Shown: piece by piece, positions 35,128 to 43,652 of the stretch | Layout of the letters: the number at the start of each line of letters is the position of its first letter | How positions within the stretch are numbered: the stretch's first letter is position 1 | Assembly (NCBI RefSeq): GCF_902493135.1 | Contig: NZ_CABUOD010000022.1 | Location: 17,224-81,223 of the forward strand | Length of the DNA stretch: 64,000 nucleotides | Origin: an uncultured Parabacteroides sp. | GTDB taxonomy: Bacteria; Bacteroidota; Bacteroidia; Bacteroidales; Tannerellaceae | Reading direction: 5' to 3' | Notes under the pieces: model-generated | Databases searched by the model: none | Told to the model about the DNA's origin: nothing | The model's input: the letters and a program-made list of their open reading frames with translations, nothing else | Translations under genes and position numbers: made by a program

Positions 35128-36711
35128 ATGTATAAACAACTCAATCATTCCAACCATGATGTGGCATATCTTTTAGGGGGTATCCTTCTTTTCTCCTTTC
35201 AGGGATGTAAAGAAAAGCCTGTTACCACCCTGGATTTATCAACCACTCCTAACATCATCTACATCTTCCCTGACCAGATGCGTAACCATGCGATGGGATT
35301 CTGGCGGGAAACAGGATTCCGAGAAGCGGTGAATTTTGAGGGGGATCCGGTGCATACGCCTAATTTGAACCGGTTTGCGAGAGAATCCGTTGTGCTAACT
35401 TCGGCCATGAGCAACTGCCCGCTGAGCAGTCCGCACCGGGGAATATTGTTGACGGGAATGTACCCGGAACATAGCGGGGTTCCCTTAAACTGTAATGCCA
35501 ACCGTCCGATCAGTTCATTGCGCGAAGATGCAACCTGCATCAGCGACGTGTTCAGCCAAGCCGGCTATAACTGTGCTTATATCGGGAAACTGCATGTCGA
35601 CTGCCCGACTCCCAATGACCCGGAACGTCCCGGAAAATACGTGGAAGACCGTGTTCCGGCCTGGGATGCCTATACGCCGGCAGAACGCCGGCATGGTTTC
35701 GATTACTGGTATTCGTACGGGACCTATGACGTCCACAAGCATCCGCACTATTGGGATACCGAAGGCGTCAAGCATGAGATAAACGAGTGGTCGCCCGAAC
35801 ATGAAGCAGACAAAGCCATCTCCTATCTGCGGAATGAGGGGAACGTACGGGACCCTAAAAAGCCGTTCTTTATGATGGTCAGCTTCAACCCGCCTCACAG
35901 TCCGTACGCCTCACTGGAAGATTGCATGGAGGAAGATTACAACTTATACAAAGACCTACCGCTGGACAGCCTGTTGATTCGTCCGAATGCGAACCGGGAA
36001 ATGAAAAAAGCACCATCCGTACGTTATTACTTTGCATCGGTGACAGGTATCGACCGGGCTTTCGGACGGATATTGGATGAACTCAAAAAACAGGGATTGG
36101 ACAAGAACACCCTCGTTATTTTCTCTTCCGACCATGGAGAGACCATGTGCAGCCAAAATACGGACGATCCGAAAAACTCGCCTTACGCCGAAAGCATGAA
36201 CGTCCCGTTTATGGTTCGTTTACCCGGAAAAGTACCCCCTCGGATCGACCGCGAGCTTTTGTTGTCTTCCCCTGATATCATGCCGACCCTACTCGGACTG
36301 TGCGGCCTGGAAAAACAAATTCCGGCAACCGTGGAAGGACGAAATTATGCCGGGCGTTTTACAGGAAAGGACTCTTCCGTTCCTTTGCGTCAGGGAGCCT
36401 TGTACATCAAAAATGTCGATGGAGACAAGGACGTCGAAGGAAAAGTCATTTCTTATTTTCCGGTGTCGAGAGGAATCAAAACACATCAATATACAATGTC
36501 GCTCACGATCGACCGGAAGACAAAAGAACTCAAGGAGGTCCTATTGTTTGATGACCTGAAAGATCCGTATCAGATGCAGAACCTGCCCTGGCAGGAGAAT
36601 AAAGAGATCATATCCGACTTATGCAAACAAATGGTTCCGTTGCTGAAAGAGGCGGATGATCCGTGGTATAAAGAACAAATACTGAAAGAACTGATTCCTT
36701 ACGGGAACTAA
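35128..36711 (+). CDS. Ser-type sulfatase, lipoprotein
   Basis: 527 residues. The lipoprotein signal ends in LLFSFQGC. The metal site begins NIIYIFPDQMR. The active-site stretch SSPHRGILLTG (about residue 99) fits the (C/S)xPxRxxxLTG sulfatase signature with Ser as the residue converted to formylglycine, and His in place of the usual Ser at the fourth position. VIFSSDHGETM holds further metal ligands. Family S1 (type I sulfatase). Activation needs an anaerobic sulfatase-maturating radical SAM enzyme, not encoded in this window. It removes sulfate from the PUL1 glycan in the periplasm or at the surface. The sulfated position is unknown. Confidence 0.9.
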   Translation: MYKQLNHSNHDVAYLLGGILLFSFQGCKEKPVTTLDLSTTPNIIYIFPDQMRNHAMGFWRETGFREAVNFEGDPVHTPNLNRFARESVVLTSAMSNCPLSSPHRGILLTGMYPEHSGVPLNCNANRPISSLREDATCISDVFSQAGYNCAYIGKLHVDCPTPNDPERPGKYVEDRVPAWDAYTPAERRHGFDYWYSYGTYDVHKHPHYWDTEGVKHEINEWSPEHEADKAISYLRNEGNVRDPKKPFFMMVSFNPPHSPYASLEDCMEEDYNLYKDLPLDSLLIRPNANREMKKAPSVRYYFASVTGIDRAFGRILDELKKQGLDKNTLVIFSSDHGETMCSQNTDDPKNSPYAESMNVPFMVRLPGKVPPRIDRELLLSSPDIMPTLLGLCGLEKQIPATVEGRNYAGRFTGKDSSVPLRQGALYIKNVDGDKDVEGKVISYFPVSRGIKTHQYTMSLTIDRKTKELKEVLLFDDLKDPYQMQNLPWQENKEIISDLCKQMVPLLKEADDPWYKEQILKELIPYGN

Positions 36712-36725
36712 GACCAAAGACGCTA

Positions 36726-36843
36726 AAAGAAGAACCAGGTACGCTGATGACGCGGATTTAACGGATTTACGCGGATTTTTTCTATTAATATGATCCGCGC
36801 CCATCCGTCTAATCCGCGTCATCGGTGTACCTGGTTCTTCTTT
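36726..36843. mobile_element. Palindromic extragenic element, AGAACCAGGT family, copy 2
   Basis: 118 bp with inverted ends AAAGAAGAACCAGGTAC / GTACCTGGTTCTTCTTT and interior GCGGATT units. It fills nearly the whole gap between the convergent sulfatase and GH2 genes, where its hairpin could end transcripts from both sides. Confidence 0.75.
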
Positions 36844-36857
36844 CTTGTGTACTATTT

Positions 36858-38894
36858 TTACTTCACCGTCCAGACCACTTTATCATTCACAGGATGCTTC
36901 TTTTGGGTGGAACGAGCCTCTATCGTATTCTCCCCATCCTGCAAAGCGACACCTTTCCACTCGAATGTCGCATATTCGTCCGGCTTTTGTTTGCCGATGC
37001 TTTTTCCGTTTACAAACAATTCTACTTCCGGCTGATTGGAGAAGATCATGATATCCGTAACAGCCAAGGAACGGTCGCGATGGCGACGGTTCGTAATATA
37101 GACAAACGGTTCGTCTTCGTTCCAGTTCGCTTTATAGAAATAGAAAGCATCTTTCTTCACCTTACGGTCGAAAGTAACCAGACCTTTGTCGTTGATGCCG
37201 GGGCGATCGCCTTCCACACGGTGGGCCGCTCCGAAATCAAACAGGTTCCAAATGAAAGAGCCCCAGACAAACGGACGTTCCGCCAAAGCTTTCCAGTTAC
37301 CGATATGATAATAGGTCTGATAATTCTCCGGATGCCACCAGCCGGAAGCAATCCCCCGTTTCACGGAATCCTGCTGGTGGTAGATGCTCGCCCCTGCGCC
37401 ATATTCGCTGATGGCGATCTTATATTCCGGATGCGCCTTGTGATTGGCGTCCAGCCATTTCCCCATATCGGACGGTGAACCGCCATACCAACCGAAATAC
37501 TGGTTCCAGGCAATCACATCGGTTACCTTATTTATATCATCGTCGTAAGAAAGGAAGCTGGCAGATGTCGTCAGGCGGGTCGGGTCCTCCTTATGAGCCA
37601 GGTCGTTCAGTTCCTCGATATATTCGGTAGGATTGTCTCCGATGGTCTTCAACTCGTTGAACAGTCCCCAGAAACAGATCGACGGATGGTTATAATGCTG
37701 GCGGATCAATTCTTTCAACTGCTCTTTCCCGTTCTCGCGGAAAGAAGGCTGGTTGATGTAGCCCTGGTCCTGATATCCGCCCGGCCCGATCTGCGGGATC
37801 TCAGCCCAGGTGACAATACCATACTTATCCATCAGATCATAAAAATAAGTCGCTTGCGGATAGTGAGCCAGACGAACGGCATTGGCTCCCATCTCGACCA
37901 TAATGGCCGCATCTTCATCATGGTGCATCTTATAAAGCGCATTTCCCCGTTCCGCCCGATCCTGGTGGCGACATACGCCTTTCAGTTTCAGATGTTCGCC
38001 ATTCAGAAAGAAACCTTCCTCCGCATCCACATGATAAAAACGCAATCCCAACGGCTGGACAATCCGGTCGATTATTTGGCCTTCAGAGGAAAGAGAGACT
38101 TCGGCCTTATACATGAACGGATCTTTACGACCCTTCCATAAATGGGGGTTCCGGATAGTCAGATCCATTCCCGTCGTTGCCCAATCATTAGCCTCCACAG
38201 TCACCTTTATATCCTGCTGTTGGACGAGCTTATCGCCATCCCAGATCTTGACGTCCACTTTTACAGGCTGAGCCGTCGCGCTTCCGTTAGATACCAGAAC
38301 TTTTGCTCTTACATCGGCCTGCTCTTTCGTTACTTTATTCTGAATCAGATAGACACCGGGAGAAGCATAGTCGGTCAACGAGATATTGACCGGGTCTGTG
38401 ATAATCAGATTTACATCCCGGTAGATACCTCCATAGAAGTTAAAATCGCCGACCAACGGCATGACATCCTGCTGCAAGGCATTATTCACTTTTACCAGTA
38501 TCCGGTTGTCGGCATCATATTTCACCTTATCCGTAATCTCGAATACAAACGCGCCATATCCTCCGCGGTGCTCGCCGATATGAACATCATTTATGAAAAC
38601 ATTCGCAATTGTATTGACTCCTTCAAAACGCAGGAAGAGGCGTTTGCCTTTCCATTCGGGTTTTACAAACAGCGTTTTGGTATAGTTACCCATTCCGCGA
38701 TAGTAATCCTGTTTACCGGAAAGGGCATCGCCGCTGTTCCAGGTATGAGGCAGGTTCACGCGTTCCTCGCTTTTAAACTGTACCTGATGGGAAAAACGGA
38801 ACATCCAGTTCTCGTTCAACAGGATTTCCTTACGTGCGGCAAAGACTGAAGTGCTGATAAAAAGGAGTATCAGACTGAAGATTGTGTGTTTCAT
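36858..38894 (-). CDS. GH2 family glycoside hydrolase (beta-galactosidase/beta-glucuronidase type)
   Basis: 678 residues with signal peptide MKHTIFSLILLFISTSVFA. It has the N-terminal jelly-roll (NLPHTWNSGDALSGKQDYYRG), an Ig-like domain and the TIM barrel. Acid/base Glu is in WGLFNELKT (about 413) and the nucleophile Glu in ISEYGAGAS (about 494). GVCRHQDRAERG is the usual barrel entry motif. It removes a beta-linked sugar (galactose, glucuronate or similar) exo-wise in the periplasm. It is convergent with the sulfatase but has the same double box and -7 spacing as the left lyase operon, placing it in the PUL1 regulon. Confidence 0.9.
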   Translation of the reverse strand: MKHTIFSLILLFISTSVFAARKEILLNENWMFRFSHQVQFKSEERVNLPHTWNSGDALSGKQDYYRGMGNYTKTLFVKPEWKGKRLFLRFEGVNTIANVFINDVHIGEHRGGYGAFVFEITDKVKYDADNRILVKVNNALQQDVMPLVGDFNFYGGIYRDVNLIITDPVNISLTDYASPGVYLIQNKVTKEQADVRAKVLVSNGSATAQPVKVDVKIWDGDKLVQQQDIKVTVEANDWATTGMDLTIRNPHLWKGRKDPFMYKAEVSLSSEGQIIDRIVQPLGLRFYHVDAEEGFFLNGEHLKLKGVCRHQDRAERGNALYKMHHDEDAAIMVEMGANAVRLAHYPQATYFYDLMDKYGIVTWAEIPQIGPGGYQDQGYINQPSFRENGKEQLKELIRQHYNHPSICFWGLFNELKTIGDNPTEYIEELNDLAHKEDPTRLTTSASFLSYDDDINKVTDVIAWNQYFGWYGGSPSDMGKWLDANHKAHPEYKIAISEYGAGASIYHQQDSVKRGIASGWWHPENYQTYYHIGNWKALAERPFVWGSFIWNLFDFGAAHRVEGDRPGINDKGLVTFDRKVKKDAFYFYKANWNEDEPFVYITNRRHRDRSLAVTDIMIFSNQPEVELFVNGKSIGKQKPDEYATFEWKGVALQDGENTIEARSTQKKHPVNDKVVWTVK

Positions 38895-38920
38895 GTTTAC
38901 AAAATTCTTTATTTACGGTT

Positions 38921-38928
38921 CAAAAGTA
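38921..38928 (-). promoter_or_regulatory. -7 box TACTTTTG of the GH2 gene
   Basis: TACTTTTG on the minus strand, 27 bp before the ATG, with no TTTG -33 box. The regulator boxes at 38947-38988 lie upstream at the same spacing as in the left lyase promoter. Confidence 0.7.
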
Positions 38929-38946
38929 GGCGATTGACGGCAGAGA

Positions 38947-38988
38947 GACAGGCACAATTTGTCTAATTGGACGGACAGATTTGTCCGA
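38947..38988 (-). promoter_or_regulatory. Tandem regulator boxes upstream of GH2
   Basis: Minus-strand boxes CGGACAAATCTGTCCGTCC and ATTAGACAAATTGTGCCTGT are 22 bp apart. They match the two boxes at 20311-20352, but in swapped order. Shared consensus about ATTGGACAAATnTGTCCGT. Confidence 0.6.
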
Positions 38989-39003
38989 GAGCGCCATTTT
39001 AAA

Positions 39004-39047
39004 TAAAAAAACTCCCTTGCCGTCAGTCAAAACAAACGGCAAGGGAG
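39004..39047 (-). terminator. Terminator of the TonB-family receptor gene
   Basis: CTCCCTTGCCGT and ACGGCAAGGGAG form a perfect 12-bp stem followed by TTTTTTTATTT on the minus strand. Confidence 0.92.
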
Positions 39048-39069
39048 CTGCCCTCAAGCAAGATTGGCT

Positions 39070-41637
39070 TTACATCGCTTGTTCGCCGCCACCGGCGCTG
39101 TTGCTTTCTCCACCGCCTTTAGTATCGTCATTGCTGATGCCACGGCGGACTTTCTTGATCTGTCCTTTCATCGTACCGAAACGATAAGAGACACTCAAAC
39201 GGAACTCACGGGCATGACGCCAAGTGGTAGAACGGTCCACAAACCCTTCGCCTGTCGTAGTCGATTCCATCTTCATCGTTTTCCAGAACGGGTTCTGTGC
39301 TCCTAAAGAGACAGAGAGTTTCTTTTTCAGGAAATCCTTGCTGATATTCAACCCGGCAAAATAGAAAGGAGATTGTTCACTCTGCAATTGGATCCACGGG
39401 CTGAAATAACCTCCATGCAAATTAATACGGAAATCTTTCGGCAAATTGAACTGTGTTCCTGCAAAGATTCGACCGGCCACACCATCCTTTGTCAGACCTA
39501 ATGCTTTCTTGCTGTCGATATTCGTATAGTCGAATCCGCCGTTCATATAGATACGGAACAGAGGAACCGGATTCCAGCTGCCATACAGGAACAATCCGAC
39601 CTGCTGACGTTTTCCCATATTCCCATAAGTGCTATAAGAAGCTCCGTTATATTGAGAAAGCGGATTGGATTCCGGGAAGTTCGCTATTATCGTATATCTT
39701 TCAATCGCATTATTAACGAATGTATAGCTCAAACTTGCATTAATACTGAACTTCTGTGCGAACTTACTAAAGTTGAAGTTCACATTATTACTCTTTTCCG
39801 AATCCAGGTTCGGATTACCTTGCGAGATACGCTGCGGGTCGATATTATTCAAATACGGATTCAGATACCAGATGCCCGGACGTTGGATACGCATATTGTA
39901 TCCTAAACGAAACTGTGAAGACATATCCAACTGATAAGTCAATGTCGCATTCGGAACAATGTCAAAGTAGTTTGTCTTGAAGTTTTCTTCCGGCGCCTTG
40001 GCAAACTCCGCATTCAGGCTGGTCCCTTCCGCACGGACACCTGCTTTAGCCCCGAACTTATTGAACTTGACCATATACCCCAAGTAAGCGGAATAAATAT
40101 GCTGGGTATGGCGGAAATCGCTATTACGCTGCGAAATATCCTGCCAAGCATCCAAAGAATCCTTTACCTGCTCCAATGTATTACTCTTGCTCTGGCGGTT
40201 TATATATTTTACACCGGCTTCCAGTGTTTGATCTTTAAACAAAGGGGTCGTATAATCGACCTGTGCCGTATGTTCCGTTGTGGAAGCATCATTGATATTC
40301 CAATTAGGATAACGGTAAGCCTGAGCGTAAACGCCTTCCAGATCTTCAAGCCTTGAATGTCCTTCATTGTCATTGGGCGATTGGCTGAAACGATAAGACA
40401 ACGTCAGCAATTCATCCTTCTTACTGGTCGAATGCTGGAAATCGACATTGACATCCGTGGAGCCGAACGTCCCCTTCGAATCCGAATAGCGTTTATAAGA
40501 ATACATTGTTGTCGGTTCTCCATTTGTCAGATCGGTCCGATTGACCTTATCCGCAATCAGCTCGGACAGATTATTCGATTTTCCCCGGAACAAATTAACA
40601 CCAACACTCAATAAGTTCAACGTGTCGATCTCATAGCTCCCTTCCAGATAACCATATTGGAACGGGCCTTTGTTTTTGCTACGTCCATGCTCGTTCAACA
40701 AAGAAGACGGACGGGTAAAAGTCTCGTCACCCTGCTGGTATTTGGCTTCCTGCTCATCCCGCATCGAATAGGCATCATTCCAGGGGGAATTACGGTAGTT
40801 ATAACCATAATTGGCTGTAATACCGAACTTCCCTGCCTTCATCGAGACATAGCCGCCGCCGCCGAAGCTACCCAGCGTACTGGCATTGGCACGAACCGTT
40901 CCCGTATATCCCTGCAAGGCGTTCTTGGTCGTAATGATATTGATTATACCGCCGACACCTTCAGCATCATATTTGGATCCCGGATCGGTAATGACCTCGA
41001 TGTTCTTGATCGAGCTGGCGGGCATACTTTTCAATACATCGGAAGCATTGTCACCGCTCAGCAGGTTGGAGGGCTTGCCATTCATATAAATTTTATAATT
41101 GGAAGATCCTTTCAGCTGGATTTTATCCTCGCCATCCACAGTGACCATCGGAACCTTACGGAACATTTCCAACGCATTGCTGGTTTTAGCTTCCGGGTCG
41201 TCTTCCAGGCTGTAAGTCAATTTATCGACTTCCACCTTGACCAGCGGCTTTTGAGCCGTTACGGTAACCTCTTTTAGCTGCTGGGTATCGTCATTCATAA
41301 ACAACTTGCCGAAATTCACGACTTTCTTGTTTTCCGACAAGGTAAAGGCCTTCTTAACAGGAATTTTTCCTAAAGATTCCATTGTCATCACATATTTACC
41401 CGGCTTGTTCATCGTTGCCGTGAACTTGCCATCATCATCACAAGCCAACAATTTCACAGGATTCTGTGGTGCGGAAGCCAAAGCTATCCTCAATGTGGCA
41501 TAAGGTACGGACTCATTGGATAAAGAGTCGACTACTTGGCCCTTAATCGTAAAGGCCGCCGATCCACTTCCGGTCTGCGCAAACACTGACGCAGACGCAA
41601 ATAGTATCAGCATTAAATAGAGTAGTTTTTCTTTCAT
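39070..41637 (-). CDS. Outer-membrane beta-barrel receptor with carboxypeptidase-like domain (TonB-dependent family)
   Basis: About 855 residues from MKEKLLYLMLILFASASVFA, which gives a clean signal peptide; an upstream ATG at 41673 would bury it. A carboxypeptidase-regulatory-like domain (FTIKGQVVDSLSNESVPYATLRI) is followed by a plug (VEVDKLTYSLEDDPEAKTSN, EGVGGIINIITTKNAL) and a barrel. It lacks the long SusC features and has no SusD partner, so it belongs to the shorter 'outer membrane beta-barrel' receptors whose ligands are mostly unknown. The C-terminal tail is Gly/Ser-rich (KGGGESNSAGGGEQ). Monocistronic, with its own promoter and terminator. Confidence 0.87.
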   Translation of the reverse strand: MKEKLLYLMLILFASASVFAQTGSGSAAFTIKGQVVDSLSNESVPYATLRIALASAPQNPVKLLACDDDGKFTATMNKPGKYVMTMESLGKIPVKKAFTLSENKKVVNFGKLFMNDDTQQLKEVTVTAQKPLVKVEVDKLTYSLEDDPEAKTSNALEMFRKVPMVTVDGEDKIQLKGSSNYKIYMNGKPSNLLSGDNASDVLKSMPASSIKNIEVITDPGSKYDAEGVGGIINIITTKNALQGYTGTVRANASTLGSFGGGGYVSMKAGKFGITANYGYNYRNSPWNDAYSMRDEQEAKYQQGDETFTRPSSLLNEHGRSKNKGPFQYGYLEGSYEIDTLNLLSVGVNLFRGKSNNLSELIADKVNRTDLTNGEPTTMYSYKRYSDSKGTFGSTDVNVDFQHSTSKKDELLTLSYRFSQSPNDNEGHSRLEDLEGVYAQAYRYPNWNINDASTTEHTAQVDYTTPLFKDQTLEAGVKYINRQSKSNTLEQVKDSLDAWQDISQRNSDFRHTQHIYSAYLGYMVKFNKFGAKAGVRAEGTSLNAEFAKAPEENFKTNYFDIVPNATLTYQLDMSSQFRLGYNMRIQRPGIWYLNPYLNNIDPQRISQGNPNLDSEKSNNVNFNFSKFAQKFSINASLSYTFVNNAIERYTIIANFPESNPLSQYNGASYSTYGNMGKRQQVGLFLYGSWNPVPLFRIYMNGGFDYTNIDSKKALGLTKDGVAGRIFAGTQFNLPKDFRINLHGGYFSPWIQLQSEQSPFYFAGLNISKDFLKKKLSVSLGAQNPFWKTMKMESTTTGEGFVDRSTTWRHAREFRLSVSYRFGTMKGQIKKVRRGISNDDTKGGGESNSAGGGEQAM

Positions 41638-41687
41638 TAAATTTGAGAATTTAGATATTATCGATTTAAACAAATTAAAAACAGTTG

Positions 41688-41695
41688 CAAATGTA
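41688..41695 (-). promoter_or_regulatory. -7 box TACATTTG of the receptor gene
   Basis: TACATTTG on the minus strand, 51 bp before the ATG at 41637. Confidence 0.6.
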
Positions 41696-41781
41696 GCTTT
41701 ATCTACGAAGCATTCGTATTTTTAGCGATTTAAAGAATTGTAAAAGTTGTATTTAGATGTTCGATTTCCAAAGATTTCACC

Positions 41782-41789
41782 TATTTTTG
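41782..41789 (+). promoter_or_regulatory. -7 box TATTTTTG of the nitroreductase-like gene
   Basis: TATTTTTG lies 29 bp before the ATG at 41819, which is preceded by an AAAAGGA ribosome-binding-like stretch. Confidence 0.65.
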
Positions 41790-41818
41790 TAGAAACCATT
41801 CATAAAAAGGACAAGTTT

Positions 41819-42451
41819 ATGAGAAAATTATCAATCATTTTTGCAGCGTTGCTGCTCATCGTCACTATGCATGCACAAGATCTGAAAGCAATCAAATTGA
41901 ACTCGCCGGACAAAGACAGAGGCAGTTCCGTCACGAAAGCATTAGCCGACCGCCACTCCGACCGGGAGTATGCGGCTAAGGAACTCAGTCTACAGGATCT
42001 ATCGGATTTGCTGTGGGCCGCAAACGGGATAAACCGCCCGGATGGGAAACGAACGGCGCCTTCCGCCCTGAACAAACAGGATATCGATATTTATGTCATC
42101 ATGAAAGAGGGCGCTTACTTGTACGATGCCAAAGCAAACAGCCTGCAACCCATTGCCAAAGGAGATCACCGGGCTGCTGTTGCCGGCAGTCAGGACTTTG
42201 TCAAATCGGCCCCGGTCAGTCTGGTGCTCGTTTCCGATCTTTCCCGCTTCGGAAACATTGCCGACCACACCAAACTGATGGCAGCTGTCGATGCCGGCAT
42301 CGTTTGCCAGAACATCAATATTTTCTGCGCAGCCACAGGTCTGGCAACCGTTCCCCGTGCCACGATGGACCAGGCAGCTTTAAAACGGATTCTGAAATTA
42401 ACAGACAACCAGTTGCCGATCATGAACAATCCGGTGGGATATCAAAAATAA
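41819..42451 (+). CDS. Secreted nitroreductase-like (SagB/ThcOx family) protein with an altered C-terminus
   Basis: About 210 residues from MRKLSIIFAALLLIVTMHAQ, a signal peptide; the open frame continues upstream to 41747, but that start has no support. The FMN-type nitroreductase fold is shown by ALADRHSDREYAAKELSLQDLSDLLWAANGINR and AVDAGIVCQNINIFCAATGLATVPR. The substrate is unknown. The last codons read NNPVGYQK. A second copy of the 3' end at 43580-43621 reads LPIMNNPVGYPRK-stop and probably preserves the original terminus. The gene appears to have been entered by a 1.17-kb insert that left it functional with a changed last two residues. Confidence 0.82.
   Translation: MRKLSIIFAALLLIVTMHAQDLKAIKLNSPDKDRGSSVTKALADRHSDREYAAKELSLQDLSDLLWAANGINRPDGKRTAPSALNKQDIDIYVIMKEGAYLYDAKANSLQPIAKGDHRAAVAGSQDFVKSAPVSLVLVSDLSRFGNIADHTKLMAAVDAGIVCQNINIFCAATGLATVPRATMDQAALKRILKLTDNQLPIMNNPVGYQK
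42413..42443. repeat. 31-bp direct repeat, left copy (putative attachment core)
   Basis: Identical over 31 bp to 43580-43610; starts TTGCCGATCATGAACAATCC. It covers the final codons of the nitroreductase-like gene. Confidence 0.85.
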
Positions 42452-42533
42452 CTCGAGTTTCGGGAGTAGGTCTTTAGCCCATGCGGTTCATTGCCCTAAA
42501 TAATTATATACATATCATCCCCTTTTGAGATTT

Positions 42534-42560
42534 ACGTTCCAAGTATATTGACTATATTTG
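42534..42560 (+). promoter_or_regulatory. Promoter of Fic gene 1
   Basis: TATATTTG at 42553-42560 matches the -7 box. TTTG at 42534-42537 could be the -33 element, although the 15-bp spacing is shorter than usual. Confidence 0.5.
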
Positions 42561-42613
42561 CAGAATATTCGTGTGATACATAAGCATCATATTCGTGTTT
42601 TGCAATAATCATT

Positions 42614-43549
42614 TTGAAGATATTGGTAGATACAGGGCAAACAGTCCGGGCAGGTAGAGTGATTGGCGCATTTCGCAATATCGGGCGAACAGACATAGCC
42701 GATGAAATAGCCGGAACAATGAAACGCATGGGTTATACCATTTATGAAGAAGACCCGTTTGAAAAGGTTATGGAAATTCATGTGTCGCAATCTCCCTATA
42801 CTGTTCGCTTGCGCTTGATGTGGCAGAATATGAGAGAGGATGTAATTGCTAATTTCACCCGGCTTAAAAGTAATCTTTCCGCCAAAGAATTTTTAGAGCG
42901 AATGGAAACCCGATACAAATTGGATGCTTATCATTCTTTGTCTATTGAAGGATATCGGGTTACCGACGAATTAATAAACAAAGTAAAAAGCGGTGCATGG
43001 AAGCCGGATGGAGAGGATATGGATTCAAAGAATGCGCTTGCCGCACGTGGCTATTGGCAAGCCTTTCAGGAAGTCAAAAAGAGCGTATCGGATATTCTAA
43101 AAGGCAGTAATAGCGCAAAGGTGGCGGAACGGGATTTATCGGCATGGCACAGCGAAATGTTCATGCCCTGCGTTACGGCGGGCATTATCAAACCATCCGA
43201 TATTGTCGGTTATCGTTCCCATCAGGTCTATATTCGTAACTCGATGCACACCCCCTTAAATCCGGGCGCACTTCGTGATGCCATGACCACTTTGTTTGAG
43301 TTGCTCAAAGAAGAACCGGAAGCCTGTGTAAGAGCCGTATTAGGTCATTTCCTGTTTACTTATATTCATCCTTTTATGGATGGAAACGGTCGTATCGGAC
43401 GATTCTTAATGAATGCCATGTTGGCTTCGGGGGGTTACGATTGGTTGATTATCCCTGTGGAAAAGCGGGATGAATATATGACAGCTCTCGAAAAAGCAAG
43501 CGTTGAGGGGGATATAGTTCCTTTCGTGAGGTTTTTGTCGAGTATTTAA
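42614..43549 (+). CDS. Fic family protein 1 (self-inhibited type, possibly N-terminally short)
   Basis: 311 residues if started at the TTG at 42614; there is no ATG before residue 36, and the frame is closed by TAA at 42581. The Fic active site HPFMDGNGRIGR is near residue 251. An N-terminal inhibitory motif of the (S/T)xxxE(G/N) type is present in AYHSLSIEGYRV, so the protein should be held inactive by its own helix. Fic enzymes transfer AMP or a related group to hydroxyl side chains. The first 55 residues or so look like the end of a winged-helix-like region, so the gene may have lost its N-terminus. Located inside the direct-repeat-bounded insert. Confidence 0.8.
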   Translation: MKILVDTGQTVRAGRVIGAFRNIGRTDIADEIAGTMKRMGYTIYEEDPFEKVMEIHVSQSPYTVRLRLMWQNMREDVIANFTRLKSNLSAKEFLERMETRYKLDAYHSLSIEGYRVTDELINKVKSGAWKPDGEDMDSKNALAARGYWQAFQEVKKSVSDILKGSNSAKVAERDLSAWHSEMFMPCVTAGIIKPSDIVGYRSHQVYIRNSMHTPLNPGALRDAMTTLFELLKEEPEACVRAVLGHFLFTYIHPFMDGNGRIGRFLMNAMLASGGYDWLIIPVEKRDEYMTALEKASVEGDIVPFVRFLSSI

Positions 43550-43579
43550 TCAAGTCACCACGTGCTCGGATTACAAGAA

Positions 43580-43610
43580 TTGCCGATCATGAACAATCCG
43601 GTGGGATATC
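43580..43610. repeat. 31-bp direct repeat, right copy
   Basis: Second copy of the nitroreductase 3' end. In frame it reads on through PRK to a stop at 43619-43621. Confidence 0.85.
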
Positions 43611-43652
43611 CACGTAAATAAAAAGCATTTGTTATTTTTCCTATCATAATCC

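Larger units (their letters stand above)
42444..43610 (+). mobile_element. 1167-bp insert carrying a Fic gene
   Basis: The segment lies between two identical 31-bp copies of the nitroreductase 3' end (one copy counted in the insert). Removing it would join the gene to its presumed original last codons CCACGTAAATAA. It holds one complete-looking promoter and one Fic gene and no recombinase, so it resembles a remnant or non-autonomous cassette integrated at a gene 3' end. Confidence 0.65.
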
